Positions 36,857-45,490 of a stretch of DNA of 64,000 nucleotides are shown here, one piece after another. Location: NCBI RefSeq assembly GCF_004353185.1, contig NZ_SMUS01000009.1, positions 1 to 64,000 of the forward strand. The letters run 5' to 3'. The notes under the pieces were generated by a model. That model was given only the letters and a program-made list of their open reading frames with translations. It was not told the DNA's origin and ran no database searches. A program made the translations under genes and the position numbers. This DNA comes from Clostridium cuniculi (lineage in GTDB: Bacteria; Bacillota; Clostridia; Clostridiales; Clostridiaceae). How positions within the stretch are numbered: position 1 is the stretch's first letter; every line of letters starts with the position of its first letter.

Positions 36857-37188
36857 TTCTCTTCCCCCTTTCAATTTTATTTAAATTAATAATAAAATTA
36901 CTTATTAATAATTTATATACATTTATTATATACCATATATTTCTTTTTTTATAGTTTTAATGCTCTAAACCAAGCATTAACTATAAACTTATTATAATAT
37001 AAAAATTAATGTTTTGCAAGTTATTTTTTACACTTAAATGAGTTATAAAATAACTCATTCGATATTTAGTATTATTTCCTATTAAATTCATTGATTTTCT
37101 AAGGTTTTCCTTTTATTATTTAGTTATATGTATTTTATTAGCCCTCTAATACAATACTAAATTTATATAATGTAATGGAGATGATATT
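36857..37188. other. Divergent intergenic region
   Basis: No gene. A hairpin or operator-like dyad, AATGAGTTAT-AAA-ATAACTCATT, lies at 37037-37059, about 130 bases before nadE. No riboswitch is recognised. Confidence 0.5.
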
Positions 37189-39093
37189 ATGGATTTTATT
37201 AAAGTAGGATCTGCTTGTCCTAAGACAAGAGTTTCAGATGTTCTTTATAACGTTGAAAATATATGTTCTTGTATAAAAGATGCTTATAAACAAGAAGTTA
37301 AATTTATAGTTTTTCCTGAACTATCTATAACTTCTTATACTTGTGGTGATTTATTTTTAACATCATCGCTTTTAAATAAAGCTATTGATGGCTTAAAAAT
37401 AATTTGTGAAGAAAGCCGCAATAAAGATATGCTAATAGCAGTTGGATGCCCATTAGTACATAACAATATCCTATATAATTGTTCATGTATTATTTTTGAT
37501 GGAAAACTTCTTGGTATAGTTCCAAAATCTTATATTCCAAATTATAGTGAGTTTTATGAGAAAAGATGGTTCACTGAGGCTGCTATGCTAGTAGATGAAA
37601 TTATAAGCCTTCCATTCCAAGAAAATATTCCTTTTGGAACAAACTTAATTTTCTGTGCTGGTGATTATAAATTTGGAGTGGAAATTTGTGAAGATCTTTG
37701 GGTTACAATCCCACCTAGCTCTTATCTTTCATTATTAGGAGCAAATATAATTGGTAATTTATCTGCTTCTAATGAGTTAGTAAGTAAAAAAGATTATAGA
37801 GTTTCATTAGTTTCTAATCAAAGTGCTAGATGTATGTCTTCATATATATATTCATCTGCTGGTGTTCATGAATCTACTACAGATTTATTATTTAGTGGGC
37901 ACTTAATTATTAGTGAAAATGGTTCTATATTAAAAGAAAATGACAGATTCCAAAGAGAAAATGAAATAATAACATCTTGTATTGATGTATTTAAGCTTAA
38001 TTCAGAAAGATTAAAGAACTTAAGCTACAGATCCTCCTCTCAAATTGTTCCTTTTAAATCAAAGTTTATAAACTTTAGTTTTAATAATACTAAAATTACA
38101 AACTTTAATAGATATGTTGATAAACATCCATTTGTACCTTCAAATGAACATGAAAGAGAAGAAAGATGTAAAGAAATATTTAATATTCAATCTTCTGCCT
38201 TAGCTAAGCGTTTAGAACATACAGGCCTAAAAAAAGCTGTTATAGGTATTTCAGGTGGACTCGATTCAACTTTAGCTCTTTTAGTAGTAGTTAAAACTTT
38301 CAAGCTTTTAGGAATTGATAATAAAAATATTATAGCAATTACTATGCCTGGTTTTGGTACAACTGATAGAACTTATAATAATGCCTTAACTTTATGCAAT
38401 GAATTAGGAACAGACTTAAGAGAAATAAATATAGTTGATGCTGCTCTTCAACACTTTAAAGATATTGGCCACGATAAAGATATACATGATGTAACTTATG
38501 AAAATGTTCAGGCTAGAGAAAGAACTCAAATTCTTATGGATTTAGCCAATAAAGAAGGTGGTCTATTAATAGGTACAGGAGATTTATCTGAATTAGCTCT
38601 TGGATGGTGTACTTACAATGGTGATCATATGAGTATGTACTCTGTAAATCCTTCAATTCCAAAAACACTTGTTAGATATTTAGTTAGATACGTTGCTGAA
38701 AAAGAATCTAATAAAGAAGTATCTAATACATTATTAGATATCTTAGATACTCCTGTTAGCCCTGAGCTTCTTCCAAAGAGCGATAAAGGTGATATAGTTC
38801 AAAAAACAGAAGATATTGTAGGACCTTATGAGCTTCACGATTTCTTCCTTTATCATTTTATAAAGCATGGATCATCTAAAGAAAGAATATTAACTTTAGC
38901 TCAAGTTGCATTTAAAGATGATTATTCTAAAGAAGAAATTGAAAAATGGCTTGATAAATTTATTTATAGATTCTTTACTCAACAATTTAAAAGAAGTGCT
39001 TTACCTGATGGACCTAAAGTTGGTTCAATTTCTCTTAGTCCTCGTGGTGATTGGAGAATGCCATCAGATGCTTCATTTAATTCCTTTAAATAA
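37189..39093 (+). CDS. nadE: Glutamine-dependent NAD+ synthetase
   Basis: 634 residues, cytosolic; amidates nicotinic acid adenine dinucleotide to NAD+. The N-terminal nitrilase-type glutaminase (1-280) has the Glu in FPELSITSYTCGD, Lys in VPKSYIPNYSEFYEKRWF and catalytic Cys in GVEICEDLWV. The C-terminal synthetase (about 330-634) has the P-loop GISGGLDSTLALL, TMPGFGTTDRT and IGTGDLSELALGWCTY. Length matches the two-domain enzyme. GGAGATG precedes the ATG. Single gene with its own terminator. Confidence 0.96.
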   Translation: MDFIKVGSACPKTRVSDVLYNVENICSCIKDAYKQEVKFIVFPELSITSYTCGDLFLTSSLLNKAIDGLKIICEESRNKDMLIAVGCPLVHNNILYNCSCIIFDGKLLGIVPKSYIPNYSEFYEKRWFTEAAMLVDEIISLPFQENIPFGTNLIFCAGDYKFGVEICEDLWVTIPPSSYLSLLGANIIGNLSASNELVSKKDYRVSLVSNQSARCMSSYIYSSAGVHESTTDLLFSGHLIISENGSILKENDRFQRENEIITSCIDVFKLNSERLKNLSYRSSSQIVPFKSKFINFSFNNTKITNFNRYVDKHPFVPSNEHEREERCKEIFNIQSSALAKRLEHTGLKKAVIGISGGLDSTLALLVVVKTFKLLGIDNKNIIAITMPGFGTTDRTYNNALTLCNELGTDLREINIVDAALQHFKDIGHDKDIHDVTYENVQARERTQILMDLANKEGGLLIGTGDLSELALGWCTYNGDHMSMYSVNPSIPKTLVRYLVRYVAEKESNKEVSNTLLDILDTPVSPELLPKSDKGDIVQKTEDIVGPYELHDFFLYHFIKHGSSKERILTLAQVAFKDDYSKEEIEKWLDKFIYRFFTQQFKRSALPDGPKVGSISLSPRGDWRMPSDASFNSFK

Positions 39094-39150
39094 ATATATT
39101 TAGTTATTTATATTAATATCAAAATTAATTTAAATTTTAAACTTTAACTA

Positions 39151-39184
39151 AAAGAAGAGTGAAATTTATTCTTCACTCTTCTTT
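39151..39184. terminator. Bidirectional terminator
   Basis: 13-bp stem AAAGAAGAGTGAA (39151-39163) with TTCACTCTTCTTT (39172-39184). It ends nadE and overlaps the end of the small minus-strand frame next to it. Confidence 0.75.
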
Positions 39185-39324
39185 ACTAATTCTATTCCAA
39201 TTTCCTTATATGCATCAGCTTTATATTGTAATAAATATATATTATCTTTTAAAAGTTCTCCACCAAATTCTTCTATTCCTTCATCTGTTAATATAATATT
39301 ATCTAAAATTTCTTCATTATTCAT
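39166..39324 (-). pseudogene. Small frame, probably the end of a decayed gene
   Basis: 52 codons (MNNEEILDNIILTDEGIEEF first) with natural codon use but no ribosome binding site. The same frame continues upstream across one TAA as NDFLILISKDEDKY, reaching back into the 3' end of the deoxynucleoside kinase gene. A longer small protein with an in-frame stop is the simplest reading. Alternatively it is a genuine 52-residue protein. Family not recognised. Confidence 0.4.
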
Positions 39325-39388
39325 TAAAACTATATTTAAACTTTAATATTTATCTTCATCTTTTGAAATTAATATAAGAAAATCATTA

Positions 39389-40039
39389 TTATTTTCTAAT
39401 TTCTTTTAATTTTTCTTCTACCATTTCAATTAATTTCTTTTTATCTTCTTCATTATTAACTACATCCATAACATTCATATCTATAACTAAAACTTCAGAT
39501 GCATTATAATGATTATTAACCCAATTATCATATCCTTCCCATAAGAAGTGATAATATTCTTTTAAACTATCATCAATCTCAAATTCTCTTCCTCTAAGAT
39601 TAATTCTATTAATTACAGTTTCGAAAGAGCCCTTAAGATATATCATAACATCAGGTGCTTTTTTAGGTAATGACTCTAGCTCTTCCATCATATTATCTAA
39701 TAAATTTTCATATATACTCATCTCTAATTCTGATATTCTACCAAGCTCCATATTTTTCTTAGCAAAATACCAATCTTCATATATTGATCTATCTAAAACA
39801 TTGTTATCATTAACTAATGCCTCTTTAATACTTTTAAATCTAGTATTTAAAAAATATAATTGTAATAAGAAAGGATATCTCTTTCTTTGTATCTCTTCTT
39901 CAGATTCACTGTAAAATAATGGTAAAAGCGGATTATCATCAACAGATTCATAAAAAACCTCTGAATTAAAATGTTCTCCTAAAATTTTTGCCACTGAACT
40001 TTTACCTAAACCTATCATTCCGCCAACAACTAACAACAT
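39389..40039 (-). CDS. Deoxynucleoside kinase
   Basis: 216 residues; phosphorylates deoxynucleosides in salvage. P-loop GGMIGLGKSSVAKIL at the N-terminus, the DRSIYEDWYFAKK (DRS) motif near 90, RGREFE lid arginines near 150, and ESVDDNPLLPLFY substrate-side residues. These match the dCK/dGK family rather than thymidine kinase. Which base is preferred cannot be said. AGGTGA precedes the ATG. Single gene. Confidence 0.92.
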   Translation of the reverse strand: MLLVVGGMIGLGKSSVAKILGEHFNSEVFYESVDDNPLLPLFYSESEEEIQRKRYPFLLQLYFLNTRFKSIKEALVNDNNVLDRSIYEDWYFAKKNMELGRISELEMSIYENLLDNMMEELESLPKKAPDVMIYLKGSFETVINRINLRGREFEIDDSLKEYYHFLWEGYDNWVNNHYNASEVLVIDMNVMDVVNNEEDKKKLIEMVEEKLKEIRK

Positions 40040-40128
40040 ACTTCACCTATCCTTTATATTCATCCTTAGTGCTAATTTATGATACCTTGTATTTATATTT
40101 AAATCAAGTCTTGACAATATTTAAAGAA

Positions 40129-40169
40129 AAAAATAAGACATATTGTTTATAACAACATGTCTTATTTTT
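40129..40169 (-). terminator. Terminator of the trx operon
   Basis: 13-bp perfect stem AAAAATAAGACAT (40129-40141) with ATGTCTTATTTTT (40157-40169); T run on either strand. Confidence 0.8.
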
Positions 40170-40176
40170 ATATAAA

Positions 40177-41040
40177 CTATTTATTTTTTAAAATATCTAT
40201 ATATCTTACAGCACTTAATGCTGCTATATTTCCCTCTCCAGCTGATTTTATATATTGATATGGCTTACCTACACAATCTCCTGCTGCAAAGCATCCAGGA
40301 ATATTACTTTTCATTTCTCTATCCACATTAATATGTCCATCAACAATTTCTAGTCCTGGAACTAATTGGCCTGGTGAAATACTATCTTTAAGAACAAATA
40401 CTCCATCTGTTTCTAAATCTAGACCATCAAGTTTTAATGAAGAAACTTTATTATCTCCTACTATTTCTAATGGCTTTTTATTAACAACTTCTATATTTTC
40501 TCTAACTTCATATTCATCTTTATACATAGGTATATAGTAAACTTTTCCTGCAAGTTCACTTACATAATTAGCCTCTTCTTCAGCTTCTTTATTATATCCT
40601 ACTATTGAAACTGTTTTTCCTTTATAAAGAGGAGCATCACAAGTTGCACAATATCCTACACCTTTACCTAATAATTCAAGTTCTCCCTTAAGGGGTTTAG
40701 TATATTCCATTCCGGTAGCTAAAATTACAGCTGTAGCTTCATACATTTTATCATTTACCATTAAAGTGAAATAATCACCCATGGCATAGATATTATTTAC
40801 TCTTTCCTCTGTAATTTGTATCCCCATCTTATCTATATGCTCTGCAAACTTTTCTTTTATTTCAGCTCCATTCATTCCATAAAAACCTAAATAGTTATTT
40901 ATTTTAGGAGCTTTCATTATTTTATTACTTAAATCCTTACTTCCAAAAATAATGAATTTTTTATTTCTTATTTTTGCATTAAGAGCTGCTGATAATCCTG
41001 CTGGACCACTACCTACTATGGCTAAATCATATCTTTCCAT
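40177..41040 (-). CDS. Thioredoxin reductase-like flavoprotein, FFTR-like
   Basis: 287 residues. FAD motifs are intact: IVGSGPAGLSAAL, ILATGMEY and GCFAAGDCVG. The redox pair is Cys131-Ala-Thr-Cys134. The NADPH-domain motifs of ordinary TrxB are missing: GGGxSAxEEA reads VGYNKEAEEEANYV, and HRRxxFRA reads IPMYKDEYEV. Loss of both is the published signature of clostridial ferredoxin-dependent flavin thioredoxin reductases, which take electrons from ferredoxin. It follows trxA by 14 bases and so probably reduces that thioredoxin. Flavoprotein call is firm, the electron donor is inference. Confidence 0.87.
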   Translation of the reverse strand: MERYDLAIVGSGPAGLSAALNAKIRNKKFIIFGSKDLSNKIMKAPKINNYLGFYGMNGAEIKEKFAEHIDKMGIQITEERVNNIYAMGDYFTLMVNDKMYEATAVILATGMEYTKPLKGELELLGKGVGYCATCDAPLYKGKTVSIVGYNKEAEEEANYVSELAGKVYYIPMYKDEYEVRENIEVVNKKPLEIVGDNKVSSLKLDGLDLETDGVFVLKDSISPGQLVPGLEIVDGHINVDREMKSNIPGCFAAGDCVGKPYQYIKSAGEGNIAALSAVRYIDILKNK

Positions 41041-41054
41041 AGTATTCCTCTCTC

Positions 41055-41369
41055 TTATAAATGTTTTTCAACTGCAGCTTTTAATTGTGGCTTTGGCATA
41101 AATCCAACTAATGTATCTACAGGCTCTCCATTTTTAAATACCATTATTGTTGGAATACTTGCAACTCTATATTTTCCTGCTAAATTAGGACACTCATCTA
41201 CATTAACCTTTGTAAATTTAGCATTTGATAATTCTCCTGCAACTTCTTCATAGATAGGACCTATCATCTTACAAGGACCACACCATTCTGCCCAGAAATC
41301 TACTATACTAATACCATCAAAATTAACAACTTCTGAATTAAATTCATTTTCTTTTAAATGTTGAACCAT
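41055..41369 (-). CDS. trxA: Thioredoxin
   Basis: 104 residues, full thioredoxin fold. Active site FWAEWCGPCKMIGP with Cys30 and Cys33, buried Asp in IVDFWAEW, cis-Pro in ASIPTIMVFKNG. AGGAGG precedes the ATG. First gene of a two-gene operon with the flavoprotein reductase. Upstream promoter has a Fur/PerR-like box in its spacer, so it is probably induced by metal lack or peroxide. Confidence 0.96.
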   Translation of the reverse strand: MVQHLKENEFNSEVVNFDGISIVDFWAEWCGPCKMIGPIYEEVAGELSNAKFTKVNVDECPNLAGKYRVASIPTIMVFKNGEPVDTLVGFMPKPQLKAAVEKHL

Positions 41370-41385
41370 TACAATTCCTCCTACT

Positions 41386-41447
41386 CCCCCTTAGGGGGCT
41401 ATTAATATTATTTGTTTTATTGTACAGCGATAATCATTATTAGTCAA
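41386..41447 (-). promoter_or_regulatory. trx promoter with Fur/PerR-like box and leader hairpin
   Basis: On the minus strand -35 TTGACT (41442-41447), 17-base spacer, -10 TACAAT (41419-41424). The spacer holds TAATAATGATTATCG (41428-41442), which matches the 7-1-7 Fur consensus TGATAATNATTATCA at 13 of 15 positions and is also near the PerR consensus. In the leader CCCCC-TAA-GGGGG (41386-41398) forms a small GC hairpin just before the ribosome binding site. Confidence 0.65.
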
Positions 41448-41508
41448 TAATTTTATCTTTATATTTAGTTTACCCTCTTTTCATTTAAAAATTCTGTGAT
41501 AAAGTCAC

Positions 41509-43218
41509 TTAATTAACTTTTGAATATCTATTTAATTCATCATAGATTCCGCCTTTTTTAATAAGCTCTTTATGGCTACCTCTCTCTTTTATACCTTTAT
41601 CGGTTAATACTATTATTTCATCTGCATTTTTTATTGTAGACAATCTATGTGCAACAACTATAGTAGTTCTATCCTTACAAAGATCTTCTAATGATTTTTG
41701 AATTAAATATTCAGTTACATTATCTAAAGCAGATGTAGCTTCGTCTAAAATTAAAATTGGTGGATTCTTTAAAAATACCCTAGCAATTGATATTCTTTGT
41801 TTTTGGCCTCCTGATAACTTTATTCCTCTCTCTCCAATATAAGTATCATAGCCATCTTTTAATCCCATTATAAATTCATGAATATTAGCTTTTTTCGCAG
41901 CTTCAATAACTTCATCATCACTTGCATCTTGCTTTCCATATTTAATATTCTCCTTTATTGTTCCTGTATATAAGAATACTTCTTGTTGAACTATACCTAT
42001 ATTTTTTCTTAAAGAATCTAACTTAATATCATATATGCTTTTTCCATCTATTTTTATATCACCCTTGTCCACATCATAAAATCTAGGTATTAAATTACAA
42101 AATGTAGTTTTTCCTCCACCTGATGGTCCTACTAAAGCTAACATTTTTCCTTTCTCTATAGATAATGTAATTTTATCTAATACTTTTTCATTTTCATAAC
42201 TGAAACATACATTTTCAAAGTTTATATTACCTTCTACTTTTTCTAATTCTACTGCATTATCCTTTTCTTTTTCTTCTTCAACATTCATAATATCAATAAA
42301 TCTTTTAAATCCAGTCATTCCATTTTGATATTGTTCTACAAAGTTAATAAGCTTTTTAATTGGATCTGTAAATAATTTAACATATAACATATAAGCTAAA
42401 AAATCACCTAAATTAATAGTATTATAATAGGTAAATATTCCTCCTGCTATTAAAACAACATAATCTAATATATCTACTCCAAAATTAACTCCTGCAAAAT
42501 ACTCTGCCATAACCTTATAAGATTGTCTTCTTACTTCTTTAAATTTATTATTTCCTTTATTAAATTTCTCATTTTCGTATTCTTCTGCAACAAATGCCTT
42601 AGATATTCTTATACCTGCAATTGAGTTTTCTAGTGTTGAATTTATTGCTGATGTATGTACCCTTGTTTCCATAAAGCATTTATTCATCTTTTTTCTTTTC
42701 TTTAATGTAAATATCACTATAAATGGAACAAATGCAAATATTAAAATTGTAAGAGGTACGTTTATAGTTGATAATATTATAAATGATCCTAAAAACATTA
42801 TTATTGAAATAAATAAATCTTCTGGTCCATGGTGAGCAAGCTCAGATATATCCATTAAATCATTTATCATTCTGCTCATTAAATCTCCAGTTTTTGTATT
42901 ATCAAAATATGAGTTTGGTAATTTTTCAAGATGCTTAAACATATCTCTTCTCATATCACCCTGCATTCCCACTCCAACAAGATGTCCAAAATACTGCATA
43001 AAGTAACAACATCCAGCCTTAACTAAGTATAAAACCATAAGAATAATTGCAAAAATACCTATAACTTTTATCTCTTTATTAGGTATAGCATCATTAACTA
43101 AAGTTCTTGTCATCATTGGATATATTAAATTGCATAAAGTTGCTATAGTTGCAACTATTAAATCTGCAAAAAATAACCCTTTATATGGTTTATAATATGA
43201 AATAAATTTTTTAATCAT
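41509..43218 (-). CDS. ABC exporter, fused permease-ATPase
   Basis: 569 residues, a half-transporter of the multidrug/lipid exporter type. Six membrane helices occupy about 15-300. The ATPase domain (about 330-569) has Walker A VGPSGGGKTTFCNLI, Q-loop GIVQQEVFLYTG, signature KLSGGQKQRISIARVF, Walker B ILILDEATSALD and switch VVAHRLSTIKNAD. It would work as a homodimer; no second half-gene adjoins. Substrate unknown. AGGAGAGG precedes the ATG. Confidence 0.93.
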   Translation of the reverse strand: MIKKFISYYKPYKGLFFADLIVATIATLCNLIYPMMTRTLVNDAIPNKEIKVIGIFAIILMVLYLVKAGCCYFMQYFGHLVGVGMQGDMRRDMFKHLEKLPNSYFDNTKTGDLMSRMINDLMDISELAHHGPEDLFISIIMFLGSFIILSTINVPLTILIFAFVPFIVIFTLKKRKKMNKCFMETRVHTSAINSTLENSIAGIRISKAFVAEEYENEKFNKGNNKFKEVRRQSYKVMAEYFAGVNFGVDILDYVVLIAGGIFTYYNTINLGDFLAYMLYVKLFTDPIKKLINFVEQYQNGMTGFKRFIDIMNVEEEKEKDNAVELEKVEGNINFENVCFSYENEKVLDKITLSIEKGKMLALVGPSGGGKTTFCNLIPRFYDVDKGDIKIDGKSIYDIKLDSLRKNIGIVQQEVFLYTGTIKENIKYGKQDASDDEVIEAAKKANIHEFIMGLKDGYDTYIGERGIKLSGGQKQRISIARVFLKNPPILILDEATSALDNVTEYLIQKSLEDLCKDRTTIVVAHRLSTIKNADEIIVLTDKGIKERGSHKELIKKGGIYDELNRYSKVN

Positions 43219-43252
43219 GAAATCCTCTCCTTTTTATTTAACATAGAAAAGA

Positions 43253-43280
43253 AGAACAAGGCTTTATTTATCCTTGTTCT
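43253..43280 (-). terminator. Terminator of the 79-residue gene
   Basis: Stem AGAACAAGG (minus strand 43272-43280) with CCTTGTTCT (43253-43261), followed by TCTTTTCT. Confidence 0.7.
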
Positions 43281-43289
43281 TTCTTCGCT

Positions 43290-43529
43290 TTATTTATTAA
43301 TATCATCAATAGAATTATGAATATCTAATACTCCAGCTTCTTCATCGGAAATTGGAACTAAAATCGTACTTAGTAATTTTTCTTCTTTTCTAGCATAAAA
43401 ATATGAGTCACTACCTACTTTAAGGTTTTTACTATACTGATTCTTTTCAATTTTATATTTCTTATTATCATAGGTTTTACCTATAAAGTACTTTGATGTT
43501 TCTCTTTTTATAATAACTCTATAAAGCAT
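43290..43529 (-). CDS. Small hypothetical protein
   Basis: 79 residues, basic N-terminal two thirds (YRVIIKRETSKYFIGKTYDN) and acidic C-terminus (ISDEEAGVLDIHNSIDDINK). Predicted beta-rich; could be a small OB or SH3-like fold, but I do not recognise it. Good AGGAG before the ATG, own terminator. Adjacent to the degenerate Nudix gene, 47 bases downstream of it. Confidence 0.6.
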   Translation of the reverse strand: MLYRVIIKRETSKYFIGKTYDNKKYKIEKNQYSKNLKVGSDSYFYARKEEKLLSTILVPISDEEAGVLDIHNSIDDINK

Positions 43530-43576
43530 TAAGTATCTCCTTTAGTTTTAGCTTTAGTTTCACAATACCCATTTAT

Positions 43577-43951
43577 TTAATTTTGAAAATAGTCCTTTAA
43601 TATCATCTTATCTTCATCATTAAAAATATAATCCTCAATGTTTCTTTTAGAAATCCATTTTATATTATTTATACTTTTATGGCAAGTAATATATTCCTTT
43701 ACACTACCCGTAAAAACTTTTAAATTTTTTTCACCTTCTAAATTATATTCTTTAAAAGGTTTTAAATCAAATATTGTACATTTTATATCTTTATCAACAG
43801 CTTTAGAAATACATTTTTCTTCTGTCTCTTTTCCCTTTATTTCTTTTCCAAATATTCCCCAACTTCTTTCATTTCTTTTTCCTCTTTCTGCAATCAATAC
43901 ATTTCCAAAATCATCATAAATAATAATTGAACATCTTGTAACCATCCCCAT
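43577..43951 (-). CDS. Nudix-fold protein with degenerate Nudix box
   Basis: 124 residues from the ATG at 43951, five bases after GGAGG. The fold is recognisable: CSIIIYDDFGNVLIAERGKR and RSWGIFGKEIKGKETEEKCI. In the Nudix box the REUxEExGU core reads KAVDKDIKC, so most metal-binding glutamates are gone. It is probably not a hydrolase; a ligand-binding or regulatory role is possible. Family call moderate, activity loss seen directly. Confidence 0.65.
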   Translation of the reverse strand: MGMVTRCSIIIYDDFGNVLIAERGKRNERSWGIFGKEIKGKETEEKCISKAVDKDIKCTIFDLKPFKEYNLEGEKNLKVFTGSVKEYITCHKSINNIKWISKRNIEDYIFNDEDKMILKDYFQN

Positions 43952-44165
43952 CTTTACCTCCAATTAGCAATTAATTTTAAATGAATTTATTTATTATTAT
44001 AATTATAATCTCTTTTTACCTATTTTTAAACATTATTTTCTTTTTTGTTACAAATTTATTTATATTCTTTTTACAATTTATTTATATTTTTCACCAAAAA
44101 CTTATTTATCAATCAATGTATATCATATGTAAATTCTGTTAATAATTGAGATGAGGTGATTTTTT

Positions 44166-44765
44166 ATGAGTTCTATTAAATATTTACCACTTATTATATT
44201 ATTATTTTTCACATTAAAATTTTTAATATCATATGTAGAAAAATCTACTATTGATTTAAATAAAAAAGAAACTGAAAAGCAAATAAAACTTGGTGTATTA
44301 TCCATAAAAGATCTTCAAAAGGATAACTATACTACATTTATAAAAATTATAAATGTATATCTCAATATTTTAGGATTTAAAGAAAATATACTTCTTCCCA
44401 ATGGTGATAGTAATTTAACTAATTTTAAAGCCTCATTAAATAATGAAGATGTATTTATAAGTTGTATTCAAAATAATTTACTTGGTAAAACCCCTGATGA
44501 TGAAGATAATTGGGAATTAACCGGCAGACCTGCCGTTCAAAGCTTTTTAGGTAGACTGCTTATTAATAACTGTAAAAAAGGAATTCTTATTACAAATAGT
44601 TCATTTTCTAATCAAGCTATAAAATTTGCTAACGATTTTAACAACCAAAATCGTGGAGTAGAAATTAAGCTTATTGATGGTTATGAACTTACAAAATCAA
44701 TAAGAAATCATAATTATTATATTACGAAGGAAGGTTTAATGAATGAAGTTAAATACAATATATAG
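44166..44765 (+). CDS. Mrr-like protein lacking catalytic residues
   Basis: 199 residues. An N-terminal membrane helix (YLPLIILLFFTLKFLISYV) precedes a domain that parallels its neighbour: IINVYLNILGFKENILLPNG, then GRLLINNCKKGILITNSSF and VEIKLIDGYELTKSI, typical of Mrr-type endonuclease folds. The catalytic DG(G)xD and ExK positions read NGDSN and SCI, so it appears inactive. Its end overlaps the next gene by 23 bases, a sign of co-translation. It likely scaffolds or regulates the active partner. Confidence 0.65.
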   Translation: MSSIKYLPLIILLFFTLKFLISYVEKSTIDLNKKETEKQIKLGVLSIKDLQKDNYTTFIKIINVYLNILGFKENILLPNGDSNLTNFKASLNNEDVFISCIQNNLLGKTPDDEDNWELTGRPAVQSFLGRLLINNCKKGILITNSSFSNQAIKFANDFNNQNRGVEIKLIDGYELTKSIRNHNYYITKEGLMNEVKYNI

Positions 44766-45255
44766 TTATTTCATAATAATCTTATTTACTCCTTTAATAG
44801 GTAAATTGATAAAAAAAATTATTATATACTATAAATCATATAAAGACTTTGAAGGAAATAATCAATTATATAATTTAGTTCATAGATTAACCCCTCACGA
44901 GTTTGAAATTTGGTGTAGTGAATATTTATCTCAATTAGGCTTCACTAATATTCTTCTCCTTCCTTTAGGGCCAGATGGTGGAAAAGATATTATTTGTGAA
45001 AAGGATTCTCAAAAATTCTATGTTGAATGTAAAAGATATTCTCTTAATAATTCTATATCAATATTACAGGTTGAAAAGTTATTAGGTGCTATGATTTCAA
45101 ATAATATAAATAATGGGATAATTATAACTACAGGTACTATATCTGATGATGTAAGATCTATTTTAACTAAAATAAATAAACCCTATAATATAAAAATAAT
45201 AAGTTCTGTTGAATTAGATATTCCATACACAGAATATATACTTAAAACTAATTAA
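44743..45255 (+). CDS. Membrane-anchored Mrr-type restriction endonuclease-like protein
   Basis: 170 residues. One N-terminal membrane helix (YFIIILFTPLIGKLI), then a complete Mrr_cat domain: LTPHEFEIWCSEYLSQLGF, catalytic GPDGGKDII (Asp78/Asp82) and FYVECKRYS (Glu95, Lys97), and the conserved LLGAMISNNINNGIIITTG. Mrr proteins cleave modified DNA; small membrane-anchored forms are common in Firmicutes with unknown target. The ATG (44743) lies inside the previous gene after GAAGG. Terminator follows at 45288. Confidence 0.8.
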   Translation: MKLNTIYSYFIIILFTPLIGKLIKKIIIYYKSYKDFEGNNQLYNLVHRLTPHEFEIWCSEYLSQLGFTNILLLPLGPDGGKDIICEKDSQKFYVECKRYSLNNSISILQVEKLLGAMISNNINNGIIITTGTISDDVRSILTKINKPYNIKIISSVELDIPYTEYILKTN

Positions 45256-45287
45256 TCTAGCTATCTTATTTTCCTCTTAATATATTA

Positions 45288-45315
45288 GGGATGTGTTATT
45301 TTTAATACACATCCC
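45288..45315 (+). terminator. Terminator after the Mrr pair
   Basis: Stem GGGATGTGT (45288-45296) with ACACATCCC (45307-45315). The following bases (CTTATAAATT) make a weak T run. Confidence 0.65.
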
Positions 45316-45490
45316 CTTATAAATTCCTTTTAATTACTCCCACTTAATGATACTAGTTATTTTAAATTCTATAATACCTATTTATAATAATAAAATTACT
45401 AAATTGATTATTTTTGTAAAAAACTCCAATTTAATTTTCCCTACTATAATGATATAATAAAAAAAATTTTATAAATACTAAGGAGAATTT

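Noticed and set aside
43638-43919. Plus-strand 93-codon frame opposite the degenerate Nudix gene
   Set aside because: Antisense frame without a ribosome binding site; the minus-strand frame has GGAGG and a recognisable fold.
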